In this document: in pieces, positions 1-10,835 of the stretch | How the letters are laid out: every line of letters begins with the position of its first letter | Position numbering within the stretch: the stretch's first letter is position 1 | NCBI GenBank assembly: GCA_035578175.1 | Contig: JAQMRL010000005.1 | Coordinates: 60,307,722-60,371,721 of the forward strand | DNA length: 64,000 nt | Direction: 5' to 3' | Origin: Catonia carolina | Taxonomy: Eukaryota > Arthropoda > Insecta > Hemiptera > Achilidae | The notes under the pieces: model-generated | Seen by the model: only the letters and a program-made list of their open reading frames with translations | The model's database searches: none | Told to the model about the DNA's origin: nothing | Translations under genes and position numbers: made by a program

Positions 1-221
1 CACTACAGGGACTGGCTGTATAATGAAACTCATAACTCTCAAAGGAGGTAACTGTGACTGTGTCTTTCACACCACTACATCTTCTGTTCTTAAATGCTTC
101 AGTCATAAATAATTGGTTGATCATGTGAAAAGCAACAAAAAAATATTTTCTTTCTATTTTTTTGCCCTGGAACTAGCCGATTGAGTGTAAACAATTTAAC
201 ACTCCACCTGCCTGTCATGGG
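1..221 (-). mobile_element. SINE-like family D, copy 1 (cut by window edge)
   Basis: Read on the minus strand this matches the 5' two thirds of the full copies at 50793-51186 and 58838-59229. Shared words include the start CCCATRACAGRCAGGTRGAG, then a TTACACTCAATC block and a TTTCATTATACAGCCAG block. The 3' part lies beyond the left edge of the window. It is a diverged non-coding retroposon; no ORF is involved. Confidence 0.75.
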
Positions 222-1204
222 ATGATGATAATTCCCTAAATAAATTCTTTAGAAATTTTTATTTTGTAAACAGAGTTTATGGAACCAGGTCGAACATATT
301 TTAGCGCTTTTGAGATCCGTATTTTCGAGAAGTCGCATGGCCTAACCATTGAAAAAATATGATACGACGTAGATCTGGTTCATTATAACCTATCAGGTTT
401 TAGATATAGCTTATACCACTTTTGAGGTCATAAGAAAGGTATCCGTGAAAGATTTATCTAATTTGGTTAAGTAATTTCGGAATTAATCTTACAAACAAAC
501 TTGTATTTTCTTTTCTACATATCGATTTTATATCGTGTAAATAAAATTTTAAATATCTTATTGTAAACAACGAAAAACTAAAAATAATACGAGTATTTAA
601 ACAGATTTATGCAGGTTTAAATGAAAACAGCTGTTGTAATTTGAAGAAACTAATACACATGGTATTTTCATTGTAACAACAATATTTTCATCAAGTTTAC
701 AAGATCGGATGAAGGGAACACGGGTTAAATTGTTATGTTACGATAAACAACAATTCCATTTCTCACCCCATCACTCTCTCCTTCTAAACCTCCAACACAT
801 ACACATTTGCACCCTCAATTTCGTTATAATATGCGATCCTTTACAATTTACCAAACAAACATTACACAGAATTTATGAACAACACAATTTGCAAACGATC
901 TGAAATTTTAACTGTTTTCGAAATTGGTACATTAAAACTTGCTAGTGTTTTACCCTAAATAATAATGATGACAATAATTTATATTCCAAATATCAAATTT
1001 GTTAAATTTATAAATATCATTCCTACACTACAGAATTATTGAACTTTACTTTTTTGTACTTTTATTTCTCTTATCACAATTTTTGCGCGTGACTTTTGCG
1101 TTGCTTGTACGGTATGGCTTCGTACGCCTCATTACAGTGCTATTCTCTCACTGATATAGGTAATGGCAAAGTCTTCGTCCCAATTCTGTTGTATTTTTGG
1201 AGAC
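222..1204. other. AT-rich interval, nothing recognised
   Basis: The only open frame of note (709-903, 64 aa) has no recognisable motif and is embedded in AT-rich sequence. I see no repeat copy, RNA gene or exon here. Confidence 0.5.
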
Positions 1205-1211
1205 GAAGGTT

Positions 1212-1338
1212 TTGTGTACAAATCAAATACCTCATTTACACGTCACACCAGTATCATCCTTTTCTCATTGGGACATGGGGTTGCTTATTGTTTTAAATTA
1301 ACAGATTGAAACTTAGACACATTGGGGATTGAAAATAA
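1212..1338 (+). mobile_element. Family B retroposon, 3' body fragment
   Basis: This matches the 3' half of the family B copies at 34097-34420 and 58289-58488: CTCATTTACACGTCA, TCATCCT, CATTGGGNCATGGGGTTGCT, TATTGTT, GAACAGATTG-like block and a terminal ATTGGGGATTGAAAA tail. The tRNA-related head is missing. A family C copy begins within about 10 bp downstream. Confidence 0.7.
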
Positions 1339-1478
1339 TCATTTTTACTTTTTTTGTCTTATATGAATAATTATATAAGAAGGAAAGTTTTGTTTTCATG
1401 TCAATTTTTCGAAACCGAGTTTTCACCGGATCTACCGTTTTAAGACCCCCTGAACCAAAAACCATGTTTTTAGCGGTT

Positions 1479-1512
1479 GTGTGTGTGTGTTTGCGTGTGT
1501 GTGTGTGTGCGC

Positions 1513-1543
<31 letters not shown>

Positions 1544-1549
1544 TGTGTG
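1479..1549 (+). repeat. (GT)n/(GC)n microsatellite inside family C
   Basis: The tract is alternating purine-pyrimidine: GT repeats interrupted by TTGC, a run of GC dinucleotides, then GT repeats again. It lies at the same internal site as the GT tracts in the C copies near 34745, 45255 and (minus strand) 51550. The 89-aa minus-strand frame across it is only a reading of the repeat. Confidence 0.95.
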
Positions 1550-2213
1550 AACAGAATATCTCAAGAACTGATAATCGTGCAAACTTGAAACTTGAAAATT
1601 GCGTTAGATACTACTAGTGAACCCGACACATTTTCATCAAGATCGGTCAACCGGTAGTAGTAGTTTATTCGTGTAATTTTTCATTTTTTTGCAATTTTCT
1701 CTAAAACGGCTCCTACGATTTTTTAAAAAATCGCCTCATTTACTAAATTTTTATATTCTACAAGAAAGGGTAGGCACCATGTTTGCTGAAATTCTCAAGG
1801 AGGTTGTTTTCTCGTAAAAAAAATGTTTTTTTAAGATTGCTGCTTTAATATGTATTTAAGCACAAAAATGTTTATAACATTTTTCTAGAGATAACATAAC
1901 ATATAACATAAGTTGTAGAGGATTAAAAACCTACATCTTTTATTTCAAACATTTTTTTGTACAATGCGTATTTTAGCGGTGATTAGCGATTTTCTGTTTT
2001 TTTTCTCACGAAAACTTGTAAAAAATCGATTTTTTTAAAATGTCAGCCTTAGCATGCATTGTATGACAAAAGTGTATATAATATCAAATTTATAGAAAAC
2101 TAAAAGATATAAAACTTTTTTTAAAGAATTTTTCTGTACAGAGCCTAGTTTAGCGTGAAAGAGTGATTTTCCGTATTTTTAAACCAAACTCATGATTAAA
2201 ATTAGGTAATGTT

Positions 2214-2544
2214 TGTAGCGTGCAGTATTTTGAACAAATTATAAATTATTCAGAGCAAATAATTAAAACACAACTGCCTATAGCGGTTACCAGCCACCGA
2301 CTCCTCTTTCTTTTATTCTTCTTAAACTTTTCATTGTTATAAAAATTTTTAAATTTATTTAATTTATATTACATAAATATTAGATTTAAATTTGGAATAA
2401 CAGATAATATTTATTTTTAATAATTTAATAATATTTTAATAACTTCAATTACATTTATTTTGAAAACTTTTTAATTATTTTTATTTTAGAATATACGAGT
2501 ATTATCATGCTTTACAATAATGAGCCCTCATAACTGGCTGCTAC
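2214..2544. mobile_element. Unclassified insertion within family C copy 1
   Basis: Intact C copies read directly from AAAATTAGGTTATGTT into TATTGAGGTTAG. Here those halves are separated by about 330 bp of very AT-rich DNA. Its ends are weakly inverted (TGTAGCGTGCAGT at the left, and ACTGGCTGCTACA at the right). ATGTT flanks the left end and CATGTT the right, so a 4-5 bp duplication is possible. No coding capacity is visible. Confidence 0.45.
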
Positions 2545-2668
2545 ATGTTTATTGAGGCTAGTTTTTTGTTTGTTTTTTCTAATGTTTTACTACAAATGTT
2601 ATGTTATATTGTTAAATATTTGCGCTGACAAAAGAAAGTTATGTGAGTATTTCACACCAGATTTTTGT

Positions 2669-3177
2669 GTTACGTGGAGATGTGTTATGTTGGCGATATT
2701 GTATTGTGGGAATTTTGTGTTATTCTTTCTAATCTTTCACAAAAAATGCATAAAATTTTAAAAAGTAAAATTATATTTTTCAGTAAATATCAACTAGTGT
2801 GAAAATGTTTTAGCTTCAAAAGCAATAATTTATTATGCGATTGATTTAAAAGCATGAAACAAGTACAGAATTCACGAAATTTATTAAAAAACCTAATTGG
2901 TTTATAAATGATATAAATTCAATAATTTTTAATATCATATGTGCGCAAAAAATATAAACGTTTAAATTGCATTGTGCGTTGAATATTATTTAGCGGAACG
3001 GGAACTTTTGAAATTTCACACGTGTTTCAGCGCTATAATTATAGTAACTTTGAACCAATTGATAAAAGTTGTAATATCACAATAATTAATTTCGTTTTAC
3101 TGTACATACTATGATTCTAGCTCAGGTATACTTTAGATTAAAATATACATTATCATTTACAGTAACTTAAAACTGTA
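2669..3177. other. AT-rich interval, nothing recognised
   Basis: No repeat family member, RNA gene or believable exon is seen. Confidence 0.5.
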
Positions 3178-3587
3178 GTGTGAAACACTCATAAGACTTT
3201 CTCTTGCCAATGTACATAATAAAAATAAAACCTATGTTAGTAAACAATATAAAATGAAAACATAACCTACCTAATTAAAATAATAAATGGGGATTCTTAA
3301 GGAAAATCAACCTCTGCTAAAGTTAAAAATTTGGAAAATTATTAAATGACGCTAAACTATGCATTGTAAAAAATTTGGTTATAATAAAATTTAAGATATT
3401 ATAATTTTCTACAACTTTACATATCCTCTTTCCCCAAAATGATTACTTATTAGGGCGCAATTTAAATCAAAAAAATACATTTTTACCTTGAAGTACCATC
3501 TCGAAAAATTTCAGCGGACGTAGCAATTACTCAATCTCAAGGAGCATAAACAATGTAGTATATGAGGTGATCTTTTAAAAGAAAATC
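3178..3587 (-). mobile_element. Family C repeat, copy 2 (3' half)
   Basis: On the minus strand it carries the C 3' half in order: AAAAGATCACCTCAT-like block, CGTCCGCTGAAATTT, the CTTAATTTTATT region, AAAGTTGTAGAAAATT, and the 3' end GGCAAGAGAAAGTCTTATGAGTG. It is more diverged than the copies at 34.6 and 45.1 kb, and truncated at its 5' side, where it abuts a plus-strand family B body. Confidence 0.65.
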
Positions 3588-3708
3588 GACTACACCTCAT
3601 TTATACGATAAACTCGTACGTATCATCTTCATCACATTGGGCCAAAGGGTTGTTTATTATTCATAAATTGAACAGATTTCAACGTACAAGTAGCCTACTA
3701 GGGATTAA
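3588..3708 (+). mobile_element. Family B retroposon, 3' body fragment
   Basis: Blocks GACTACACCTCATTTATACG, CGTACGTATCATCTTCATC, CATTGGG, GGTTGTTTATT, TTGAACAGATTTCAACGTAC and ATTAAAAAAAC match the family B 3' half and tail. The tRNA-like head is absent. Confidence 0.7.
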
Positions 3709-4369
3709 AAAAACTTTCATTATGCAGTCATGTTGTTGTCAGATCACTTCTTGAGTCATGTTAGTGATCAAAACAGAAGTTTTTTAGTATAGACCTACTG
3801 ATAGAAATTACTTTATACATAGGCCTAAATAGAGAAATCTGGTACGCGTTTGTGTCTTGAAAGTTAAAACTAAAACGTGGAATAGTAATTGGTGTGAACT
3901 GGGCGTATACAATAGCCGAAAGGCAACGTGTTTTCTCTGTGTTAGGTTGGCAATATCAGAAGGAGAGGAATGGAGGAGATCGACTCGGTTGGCGGTACTA
4001 ATTAAGTTGTAAACCATTCGCATTTACAATCCTATTTACAAGAAGATGCGTAATATCGCCCCAGTAAACACTATTAGAGGAGAACGTGCAGGGCGTCGTC
4101 TCCCGCCTGCGCACGCACAAATACTTTATCTAAAACCATTTAATAAATGTATTTTAATTAAAATCTACTTAGTCATTAACACAATTTATTTTCTTTCATA
4201 GGGCAATTAATAAAAAAGTTTAATTATTATCAAGGATTTATTTACATAAACGGACTAAATTTTTCATTAGTTTTCTCAGTGTTAGAATTATGTTGCATTA
4301 TCTGGAGTCCAAATAAAAATCGTTTTATTAATCTACCTAATTGAAAAAATTCAGATATGGTTTCTAAAA
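3709..4369. other. Interval without recognised features
   Basis: A 71-aa minus frame (3808-4023) has no motif. Positions 4085-4120 are locally GC- and CpG-richer, but nothing there reads as a gene. Confidence 0.45.
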
Positions 4370-4851
4370 TTACTTCTTCTTCTTCTTCTTCTTCTCCTTC
4401 CCCTCCTTTTTCTCCTTCTCCTTCATCTCCTTTTTCTTCTTCTTCCCCTCCATCTTCTTCTTCTCTTCCTCCTACTCCTCCTTCTTCTTCTTCTCCTTCC
4501 CCTCCTTCTTCTTCATCTTCTCCTTTTTCTTCTTTTGTCTTCTTCTCCTCCTTCTCCTTCATCTTCTTCTTCTTCTCCTCCTCCTCCACCTCCTCCTCCT
4601 TCTCCTCCTTCTTCTCCTTTTCCTATTTTTCTTCTTCTTCCTCTCTTTCTTCTCCTTCATCTCCTTCTTCTTCTTCTTCCTCTCTTTCTTCTCCTTCATT
4701 TCCTTCTTCTTCTTCTTCTTGTTCTCCTACCCCTCCTCCTTCTTCTTCTCCTTCTTCTTATCCTTTTTCTTCTTCTCCTCCTTCTCCTTATTTTTCTTCT
4801 TCTTCTTCTTCCCAGCCTCATCCTCCTCCTTCTTCTTCTTCTTCTTCTTCA
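4370..4851 (-). repeat. ~480-bp (AAG/GAG)n tract, probable expanded LINE 3' tail
   Basis: On the plus strand the tract is CTT/CTC triplets with few interruptions, giving a pure homopyrimidine strand for hundreds of bases. On the minus strand it directly continues the 3' end of the LINE fragment at 4852-5265, whose reading frame runs into AAG codons. Other RTE copies in this window also end in short AAG/GAA runs (19980-19990 minus; 55958-55970 plus). The long Ser/Pro, Leu and Glu/Lys frames over this tract are artefacts of the triplet repeat. Confidence 0.9.
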
Positions 4852-5265
4852 GATCGCGCCGTCCCGGCCTGTAACGTCTGACCAGCCTAGGAATCCTGTG
4901 TGGAAACATTCTTTCAAAATGATCGGACCATTTCTGTCGGTACTCCATAATATTTTCTTCTTAAGAGAACAGACCACTAACTCGCACCGTATATCCTCAT
5001 TTCTGAACCGATCCAGTCGACTACAGCCTATAATGCATTTCAAAAAGCGTATCTCTGCCAACTGAATGGAATATTCATATTTCTTCTTTCATACCCAGGC
5101 CTCACTGTCATATAAATATGTTGGGACAGCCACTGTCTTAGAAAACTTCATTAATGTATCAGTTCAGGCCCTTCCCTTCAAATTTCGATGTATTGTACTA
5201 CAAATCCTATTAAATTTCTGAACTTTTTGTGTTATATCATTGTCCCGCTCATATGACACGAAATA
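4852..5265 (-). pseudogene. Non-LTR retrotransposon, RT C-terminal region (3' end)
   Basis: Minus-strand translation gives, with frame changes and stops, the usual tail of LINE polymerases: KFNRICSTIHRNLKGRA, then an AVPTYLYDSEAW segment (the VLLYG.E.W motif), AEIRFLKCIIGCSRLDRFRN, EDIRCEL, and a final RPGRRDLK run. This is downstream of the RT palm in these elements, so no catalytic motif is expected. The fragment is 5'-truncated and broken, hence non-functional. It is related to the remnant at 17310-17800 (same order of motifs). Clade is not certain; an RTE/CR1-like LINE is the best fit. Confidence 0.7.
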
Positions 5266-6111
5266 ATCCATAAAATTACTGTACTTCAAAATATGTAATA
5301 TGTATTTATCTGATATAAGCTATAATAATCACTATGTTTTATTTTAGGCCGTTATAATTTCTGTTAGCGTATAATTTAATTGCGATATCTAAGAGGTTTG
5401 ACTAGTAGTGACAATGTCAATGATTGTAATATTTTAAGTTCCTTTTCTTACCTTATGCCTTAGGTCAAAAACTGTTTTAGAATTCCACCGGTCAAAACAG
5501 TTACTCGTAACTTTCCCCCACTTGTTACGGCATAACAATATGCTACGGTTTATTTTGTTATATAATTATGCAATATGTTATAGTTCAAGTATACAATATT
5601 TTGAAATATAATTTCTAATACGTCACTGATAAACCTTTACAAACCAAATTTATCTTTACTTCGACATGAATAAATTGACAAAAAGTGAATGTTAAATGAA
5701 ATTTCATGGCGGCAAACAAAATGAATTAAAAATGAATGAGATGCTGATAATAGAAATGTGACATAGCATCGCCCATCCAGTTGTCATTTTTTAAAAAATA
5801 AAAAATGAATACAGAATAAGTTTTCCCTGGAAATTTCCCTGTTCGATAAAAGAAAGTATAATATGATGAAATAAATTTCATTAAAGTTTTTCATTTTATT
5901 TTACTTATTTTCTTTGAGCTTCTTTCTAGAGTAGGATGAAATATACAGGGATGTTGGTAACGTTTATATACGAATTTTATTCTACCTTTCTTGATTATTC
6001 CCCCTGAAGCCAAAATATTGTATTTTAAAAGCTGTTCGAATATTAAAAAAATATAATTTATTTTAAATTGGACATTTTCTATAAAATATCCGTTGTAAAC
6101 AACTGTTATAA
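5266..6111. other. AT-rich interval, nothing recognised
   Basis: No repeat family member or exon is visible. Confidence 0.5.
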
Positions 6112-6730
6112 TAAATCAGATTCAAACCGGAATTCTTCAAGGTAGCGTGTTAGCACCCATAATGTTTAAATTATTTCCATAAAACACACCACGAACACAA
6201 GATACTAAACTATATATACAGATGACCCTAGCTTACTAGATGATTCTAGTAATACTTCAGTACACCCTGCCAAAGGAATTGTACCAGTTAAACTGTATAG
6301 AAGACTAGTTGGAAAATGGCTTTAGAGATAGACGAGACATAAAGTTCGTAGGCTATAAAATTTGTTGCATTCACACTTCATCGTCAAATTGTCCACACAT
6401 ATATTTTAACAATATTAGAATTTCCTTACATAGAGATAGCTAAGTATTTCAGATTACACCTAAATTTGAAAACGCACATTCAGCAAAAAGAGAAACAGCT
6501 AAATTAAAAATTTTAACAATTCTATTGGGCACTGGATTTAAATAAAAATTATCACATCAAACCAAACTTTTAATACTATAACATGAACCCGTTTGACCTA
6601 CGTTTTATAATGGGGCTAATCCAGTAACTTAAATATCAAAATACCTAATTTAGCATTTTCACTCAAAAGTCCTTTGAGCTTTAACGGCTGCTCCTTGGTA
6701 CGTGGAAACAAACAACCGTTACATAACATA
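6112..6730 (+). pseudogene. Jockey-type non-LTR retrotransposon RT remnant
   Basis: Read in shifting plus frames the stretch gives RT landmarks in the right order. It begins QIQTGILQGSVLAPIMFKLF (the GVPQGSVLxPxLF motif), then a decayed YADD-like region around 6210-6230. Later comes FNNIRISLHR followed by a KYL-like region, KTHIQ-like and KRETAKLKILTILLG, KLSHQTKLLIL, TFYNGANPVT (YGxxLWG-like) and SLKSPLSFNGCSLVR. This succession is typical of Jockey-clade ORF2. Many stops and frameshifts make it clearly dead. It is a fragment of RT only; no endonuclease part is seen upstream. Confidence 0.65.
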
Positions 6731-8520
6731 AAATAAACCAACTTTTTTGTTAGAATAGTTACTAGATAATAAGTCTGATGAATTAGATAAAAATGTTCAT
6801 TAAATACGTAAGTAAATAAATAAGTAAGGTAGGAGTAAGGGTTTTTTGAATGATACTGGAAGTAATATTGGTTATAATTTTGTAAATAAAATAAATCGTT
6901 TTTTAAGATAAATTCTGATTAATTGTTTTAGTCGTATTAAAAGAAATCATTAATTAAGTGCGTCATGTTTTACACCAGATTGTTTTCATATTTATTTCAG
7001 TCGCTACAGTGTTGTAACCATCTCGTGTTGGCTAATATTTTCCCCTTTGTGGCTAGCGATATGTCCGCGCGCAGCGCAGGGGCGATTCATAATCAAATTT
7101 AATACATTAGATAAAATGTTGTTATTAAATCAAATTTGATATGATGTTGTTGAACTCTCTAAAGTTTCATTAGGTAATTAAGTGACGATGAGAGAGAGAG
7201 AGAAAGAGTTGTGAAGGGGTAAGGGTAAAGCGAGATAGAGTGAGGTAGGGGTTAATAGTGTTGTAGTTGTGGGAAGAGTGAGGGATCAGGTGGGAGCTGT
7301 TGAATTTTGGAGGAGTTTAGATGAAAGTTGGTTATCATCGGCTATAACAGTTTCAAAGCAACTCTTCTCTTGTGAAAGGGGACCGACCCGCCCGATACCA
7401 ATATAAACCAACGACTAGGAAATTAACATAGGATGTACTGTTATAATTGTAGATGTTAAATTAATACTTGATTGACAGGTAGGCAATTACATATTTACAG
7501 TCTGAAAGATTGTTATTAAGTCGGAAACCAACTATCACTAATTGCAGAAAAATATTCAAAATATATATGAGATCCCCACATAATAAAATCAATTTTAATA
7601 TAAGTAAACTTATGTATAATTTAAGTAATTTTATTATATGAAAAATTTTAAATGAATGATGAAAAGGTAACTCCCAGAGAGATACATTTTCAATAGAAAA
7701 ACAATTACTGTTTAAGTAATAGTTTAAAGGGAGATGGTACGATGGTTTTAACTGAAAATTTTGATTTATGATTTCTTATGTTTTTTCAATAATTTAGGCC
7801 TTGATCTACAAAAAAAAAACATTAAATTACGCCAAAAAATATATTTTTTTTATGAAAAAATTAAGTTTTCATCAAGTTTAACAGAAAAATTATGTTTCCG
7901 AGAACGAATATATTTTTCACAATTTCATACCGCTCGTTTTAGTGCAAAGAGAATTTTTAGTTTTCAAAATATCTGCATCACTGTTTTTTTGTATTCTTAG
8001 CTGTTTGTTCAGCTTTCTAAACAACTGTTGATGGAAAATTTACTTGTTTGTGTAGATTTTGTTTTTGATTTGCGCCTTCTTGTCTATTGCGTTTTCCCGT
8101 AAATTTAGATTTTTAACACTAGGTAGGCCTACATTTTTTTCAGAAACCAATGAACCTACCAGGCTGAAATTTTTACCAGTTAATTACCTTGTATATCCAC
8201 ATACACCGACATTTTTATGACTTCCTTAGGTGCTCCAAAAATTAATAATACGCAAAAAAATAGAAAATAATTTGTAAACATGTTATGTTATTCGTATTTA
8301 AAAAAAAACGGTATGGTCCAAAGATTAAATTGAAAAAATGTCAGTAGCTCGAGAAGAAACCCGACACATATGGATCGTAATGTTTAATTTCCCTATCTTT
8401 TACCAATCCTATAACAAATTTACCTAAAAATATCAAATTTAACATTGGTGGGATACAAAGTACAGTCTCCTCTGAATATAGGTAAATTTTGTAAAACAAA
8501 GATAAGATAAGATTTGACTC
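6731..8520. other. AT-rich interval with a purine-rich patch
   Basis: Positions 7186-7320 are strongly purine-biased on the plus strand, with GAGAGAGAGA near 7191 and GGGGTAAGGGTAAAG after it. Around 7065-7085 there is a CpG-rich CGCGCGCAGCGCAGGGGCG. The open frame 7761-8000 (79 aa) reads AT-rich sequence and has no motif. No gene is called. Confidence 0.45.
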
Positions 8521-8524
8521 ACTG

Positions 8525-8626
8525 GGTTGGTCTAGTTGTTAAGTTGTCACAAGTCAGGTGTTTAACAGCGGATTTTCAGAGATAAAGTTTCCGTGGTTCA
8601 AATCCTAGTAAAGGTAGTTACTTTCA
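8525..8626 (+). mobile_element. Family B tRNA-like head (solo)
   Basis: It contains GGTTGGTCTAGTTGTTAAG (A-box-like) and GTGGTTCAAATCCTAGT (B-box-like), followed by AAAGGTAGTTACTTT. The last 25 bases match the junction of head and body in the complete family B copy at 34097-34420. The body is missing, so this is a 3'-truncated copy. Confidence 0.6.
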
Positions 8627-8659
8627 TATGAATTTTATTTGAACTTTTATTGAATTCTT

Positions 8660-8795
8660 TTCTTTTTTTCTTCTGAATAGATCTCAATTGGAAATTCATT
8701 GAAATAATAAATAAAAAGTTTTTAAATAAGTGTTGACCAAGTATAGTGCTTTGAGGTACTCCCAAATGTATTGGATACAAAGCGGACAGCGCAGA
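8660..8795 (-). pseudogene. RT fragment of a non-LTR retrotransposon
   Basis: The minus frame reads YPIHLGVPQSTILGQHLF then KNFLFIISMNF. This fits the GVPQGSILGPLLF-(N/I)xFINDL block of LINE reverse transcriptases. The region is short, and continues into an unrelated frame, so only the motif supports the call. Confidence 0.4.
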
Positions 8796-9187
8796 TTTAC
8801 ATATAATTTGAATTATCTTTTTGACAGATTTTAGTTAAAAATGGGTAGAAATATGTGCACTGAATAAAAATAATATTTACTTCTACAAACAATAATATAC
8901 AAGTAAGCAAATGAAATTTGAATTGGGAAGATTATGCTACGGCACAAAAACAAACTGTAAACTGTCCAAGCATTCGCTGGATGTGGGTAAAGAAAACTGC
9001 GCGAATACCTTGACAAAGAAAGCCAAATATCATAGTAAAACTACGAGTAATTGCTTTTAAATTAAATTTGAAATAAAATTTATTCTTAATTGTTTTGTGT
9101 TCATATTCACAAACCAACTTATTAAAAAATATCCATTAAATAACTTGGGCTTTATTAGTAAACAATAAAATGTATAAGATATGGCGC
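8796..9187. other. Interval without recognised features
   Basis: Two overlapping 61-aa minus frames here have no motif. Confidence 0.4.
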
Positions 9188-9267
9188 TCTCCGTGGTCCA
9201 GTGGTCCAGTGGTTAGCGTGCTACGCTAAAAAGTAGAGGTCTCGTGATCGATTCCCGGTTGAGGTCT
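9188..9267 (+). mobile_element. tRNA-derived sequence (SINE head)
   Basis: TGGTCCAGTGGTTAGCGTG resembles an A box within a D-arm and GATCGATTCCCGG a B box within a T-arm, spaced as in a tRNA. A duplicated GTGGTCCA precedes it. The flanking acceptor strands do not pair, so it is not an intact tRNA gene. It lies 40 bp left of the long palindrome and points toward it. Confidence 0.55.
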
Positions 9268-9307
9268 GAAAACTGATTACACTTTTAAATCCAAAGTTAT
9301 CGTTAAT

Positions 9308-10083
9308 AATACTTCTACCGTATCAATATGAATCAAACTTTGCACACTTGTTTATCTTCGATGACAATAGGTGTTTGTAAAAAAAAATTACAAAAAAATT
9401 TCAAAAAAAAATTTTGAAAAATTTTTTTTCAAAAAAAATTTAAAAAAATTAAAAAACGCTTAAATTTAACAATTACTTAAAAAAAGTAACTAAAAATAAA
9501 AAAAATTTACAAAAAAAAATTACAAAAAAAATCACAGAAAAACAATTATAAAAAAAAATAAAAAAATAAAAAATTTTTAAGAAACGCTATTATTTAACAA
9601 TGATTCAAATAAAAAATGAACTAAAAAGAAAAAATAAAAAAAATTACAAAAAAAATTACAGACATTACTGTTACAAATAAAAGCGTGGCGCATTTTATTG
9701 TAAAATATTCGTTGTATAAAAATGCGCCACGCTTTTATTTGTAACAGTAATGTCTGTAATTTTTTTTGTAATTTTTTTTATTTTTTATTTTTAGTTCATT
9801 TTTTATTTGAATCATTGTTAAATAATAGCGTTTCTTAAAAATTTTTTTTTTTTTATTTTTTTTATAATTGTTTTTCTGTGATTTTTTTGTAATTTTTTTT
9901 TGTAAATTTTTTTATTTTTTTATTTTTAGTTACTTTTTTTAAGTAATTGTTAAATTTAAGCGTTTTTTAAATTTTTTAAATTTTTTTTGAAATTTTTTTG
10001 TAATTTTTTTTTACAAACACCTATTGTCATCGAAGATAAACAAGTGTGCAAAGTTTGATTCATATTGATACGGTAGAAGTATT
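9308..10083. repeat. Long near-perfect inverted repeat (palindrome)
   Basis: The left arm (9308-9696) begins AATACTTCTACCGTATCAAT and ends GCGTGGCGCATTTT. The right arm (9719-10083) is its reverse complement, starting AAAATGCGCCACGC and ending ATTGATACGGTAGAAGTATT. Arms differ mainly in the lengths of A/T runs (389 versus 365 bp) around a 22-bp spacer. Most of the arm is A-rich on one strand and T-rich on the other. No coding potential is seen. It may be a fold-back element, a recent inverted duplication or an assembly artefact. Confidence 0.9.
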
Positions 10084-10290
10084 AAAATTTTAAGTTGCCA
10101 GATTTGATGGATCCAAGAGTAAGTTATTTTGTAATAAAAAAGCGTTTAAAAAAAATTTTTTTGTAAATTTTTTTTTATGACAGCGTATTGTCATCGAAGA
10201 TAAACAAGTGTGCAAAGTTTCATTCATATTGATACAGTAGAAGTATTAAAATTTTAAGTTGCAAGATTTTATGGATCCATGAGTAAGTTA
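10022..10290 (+). repeat. Two 104-bp direct repeats overlapping the palindrome end
   Basis: Positions 10022-10125 and 10187-10290 both run from TATTGTCATCGAAGATAAAC to GAGTAAGTTA with only a few differences, for example TTTGATTCAT versus TTTCATTCAT and CCAAGAG versus CCATGAG. The first 60 bp of the unit also occurs inverted as the outer part of the left palindrome arm, so the unit exists three times within 1 kb. Confidence 0.9.
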
Positions 10291-10835
10291 AATAAAAGCG
10301 TTTAAAAACCAAGAATATCGATTTTAAATAAATTAAATAAAAAACCATATAAAATATAGCCAATTTAAGAAGGAACAATACAAAGTATTTATATTAAAAA
10401 CATACCATTCAAAAATTTCAACATAAATGAAAATGCGCCAGTACTACGCACGGGATCTTTACTAGCGTGAGAAGAGTTTTACTAAGTTGGAGGTTGAATA
10501 AATTTGAGATTAAAAATATGAAACGGTTTGTGAGGACATTGCAATTAAATATATTTTATGAACATGGAAAGAGACGAAGCTAACGCATGAAGAAAGGACT
10601 ATTACAAACATGTATTCAAAAGAACGCAAGTCAGTAATCCAGATGGCGGGTAGGAACTCGTTAGAAAAAAATATATAATATTGAAAATCAAACGCCATAA
10701 CCATGAATGAGACATATTATAAAATGCGCATATTAAGGCGATAAAATCGCATATTAATGAAATTTCTAAAAAAATTAGATAAACTAAACGTTAGAAAACA
10801 AAATAAAATAAAACCAATAACAAAAATAACCAATG
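10291..10835. other. AT-rich interval, nothing recognised
   Basis: The 64-aa minus frame 10510-10704 has no motif. Confidence 0.45.

Larger units (their letters stand above)
1345..2668 (+). mobile_element. Family C repeat, copy 1 (long, with internal insertion)
   Basis: The order of blocks matches the other long C copies: AAGGAAAGT, CGAAACCGAGTTTTCACCGG, GACCCCCTGAACC, a GT-rich tract, GAACAGAATATCTCAAGAAC, AAGATCGGTCAACCGG, TCTAAAACGGCTCCTACGA, GTAGGCACCATGT, and a 3' end ATTTCACACCAGA. It is non-coding as far as I can see; open frames across it are short and interrupted. The stretch 2214-2544 is foreign to the family and splits the copy. Confidence 0.8.

Noticed and set aside
1313..1582. 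89-aa His/Thr/Arg-rich minus-strand frame
   Set aside because: It is created by the GT/GC microsatellite.
4357..5065. Long Ser/Pro-rich, Leu-rich and Glu/Lys-rich open frames (115-176 aa)
   Set aside because: They are translations of the CTT/CTC triplet tract in different frames, and switch into LINE sequence at the right end. No start context or domain supports a protein.
7186..7320. Purine-rich patches (7.2, 15.0, 63.8 kb) as copies of one repeat
   Set aside because: They share composition but no alignable word order, so I cannot support common origin.
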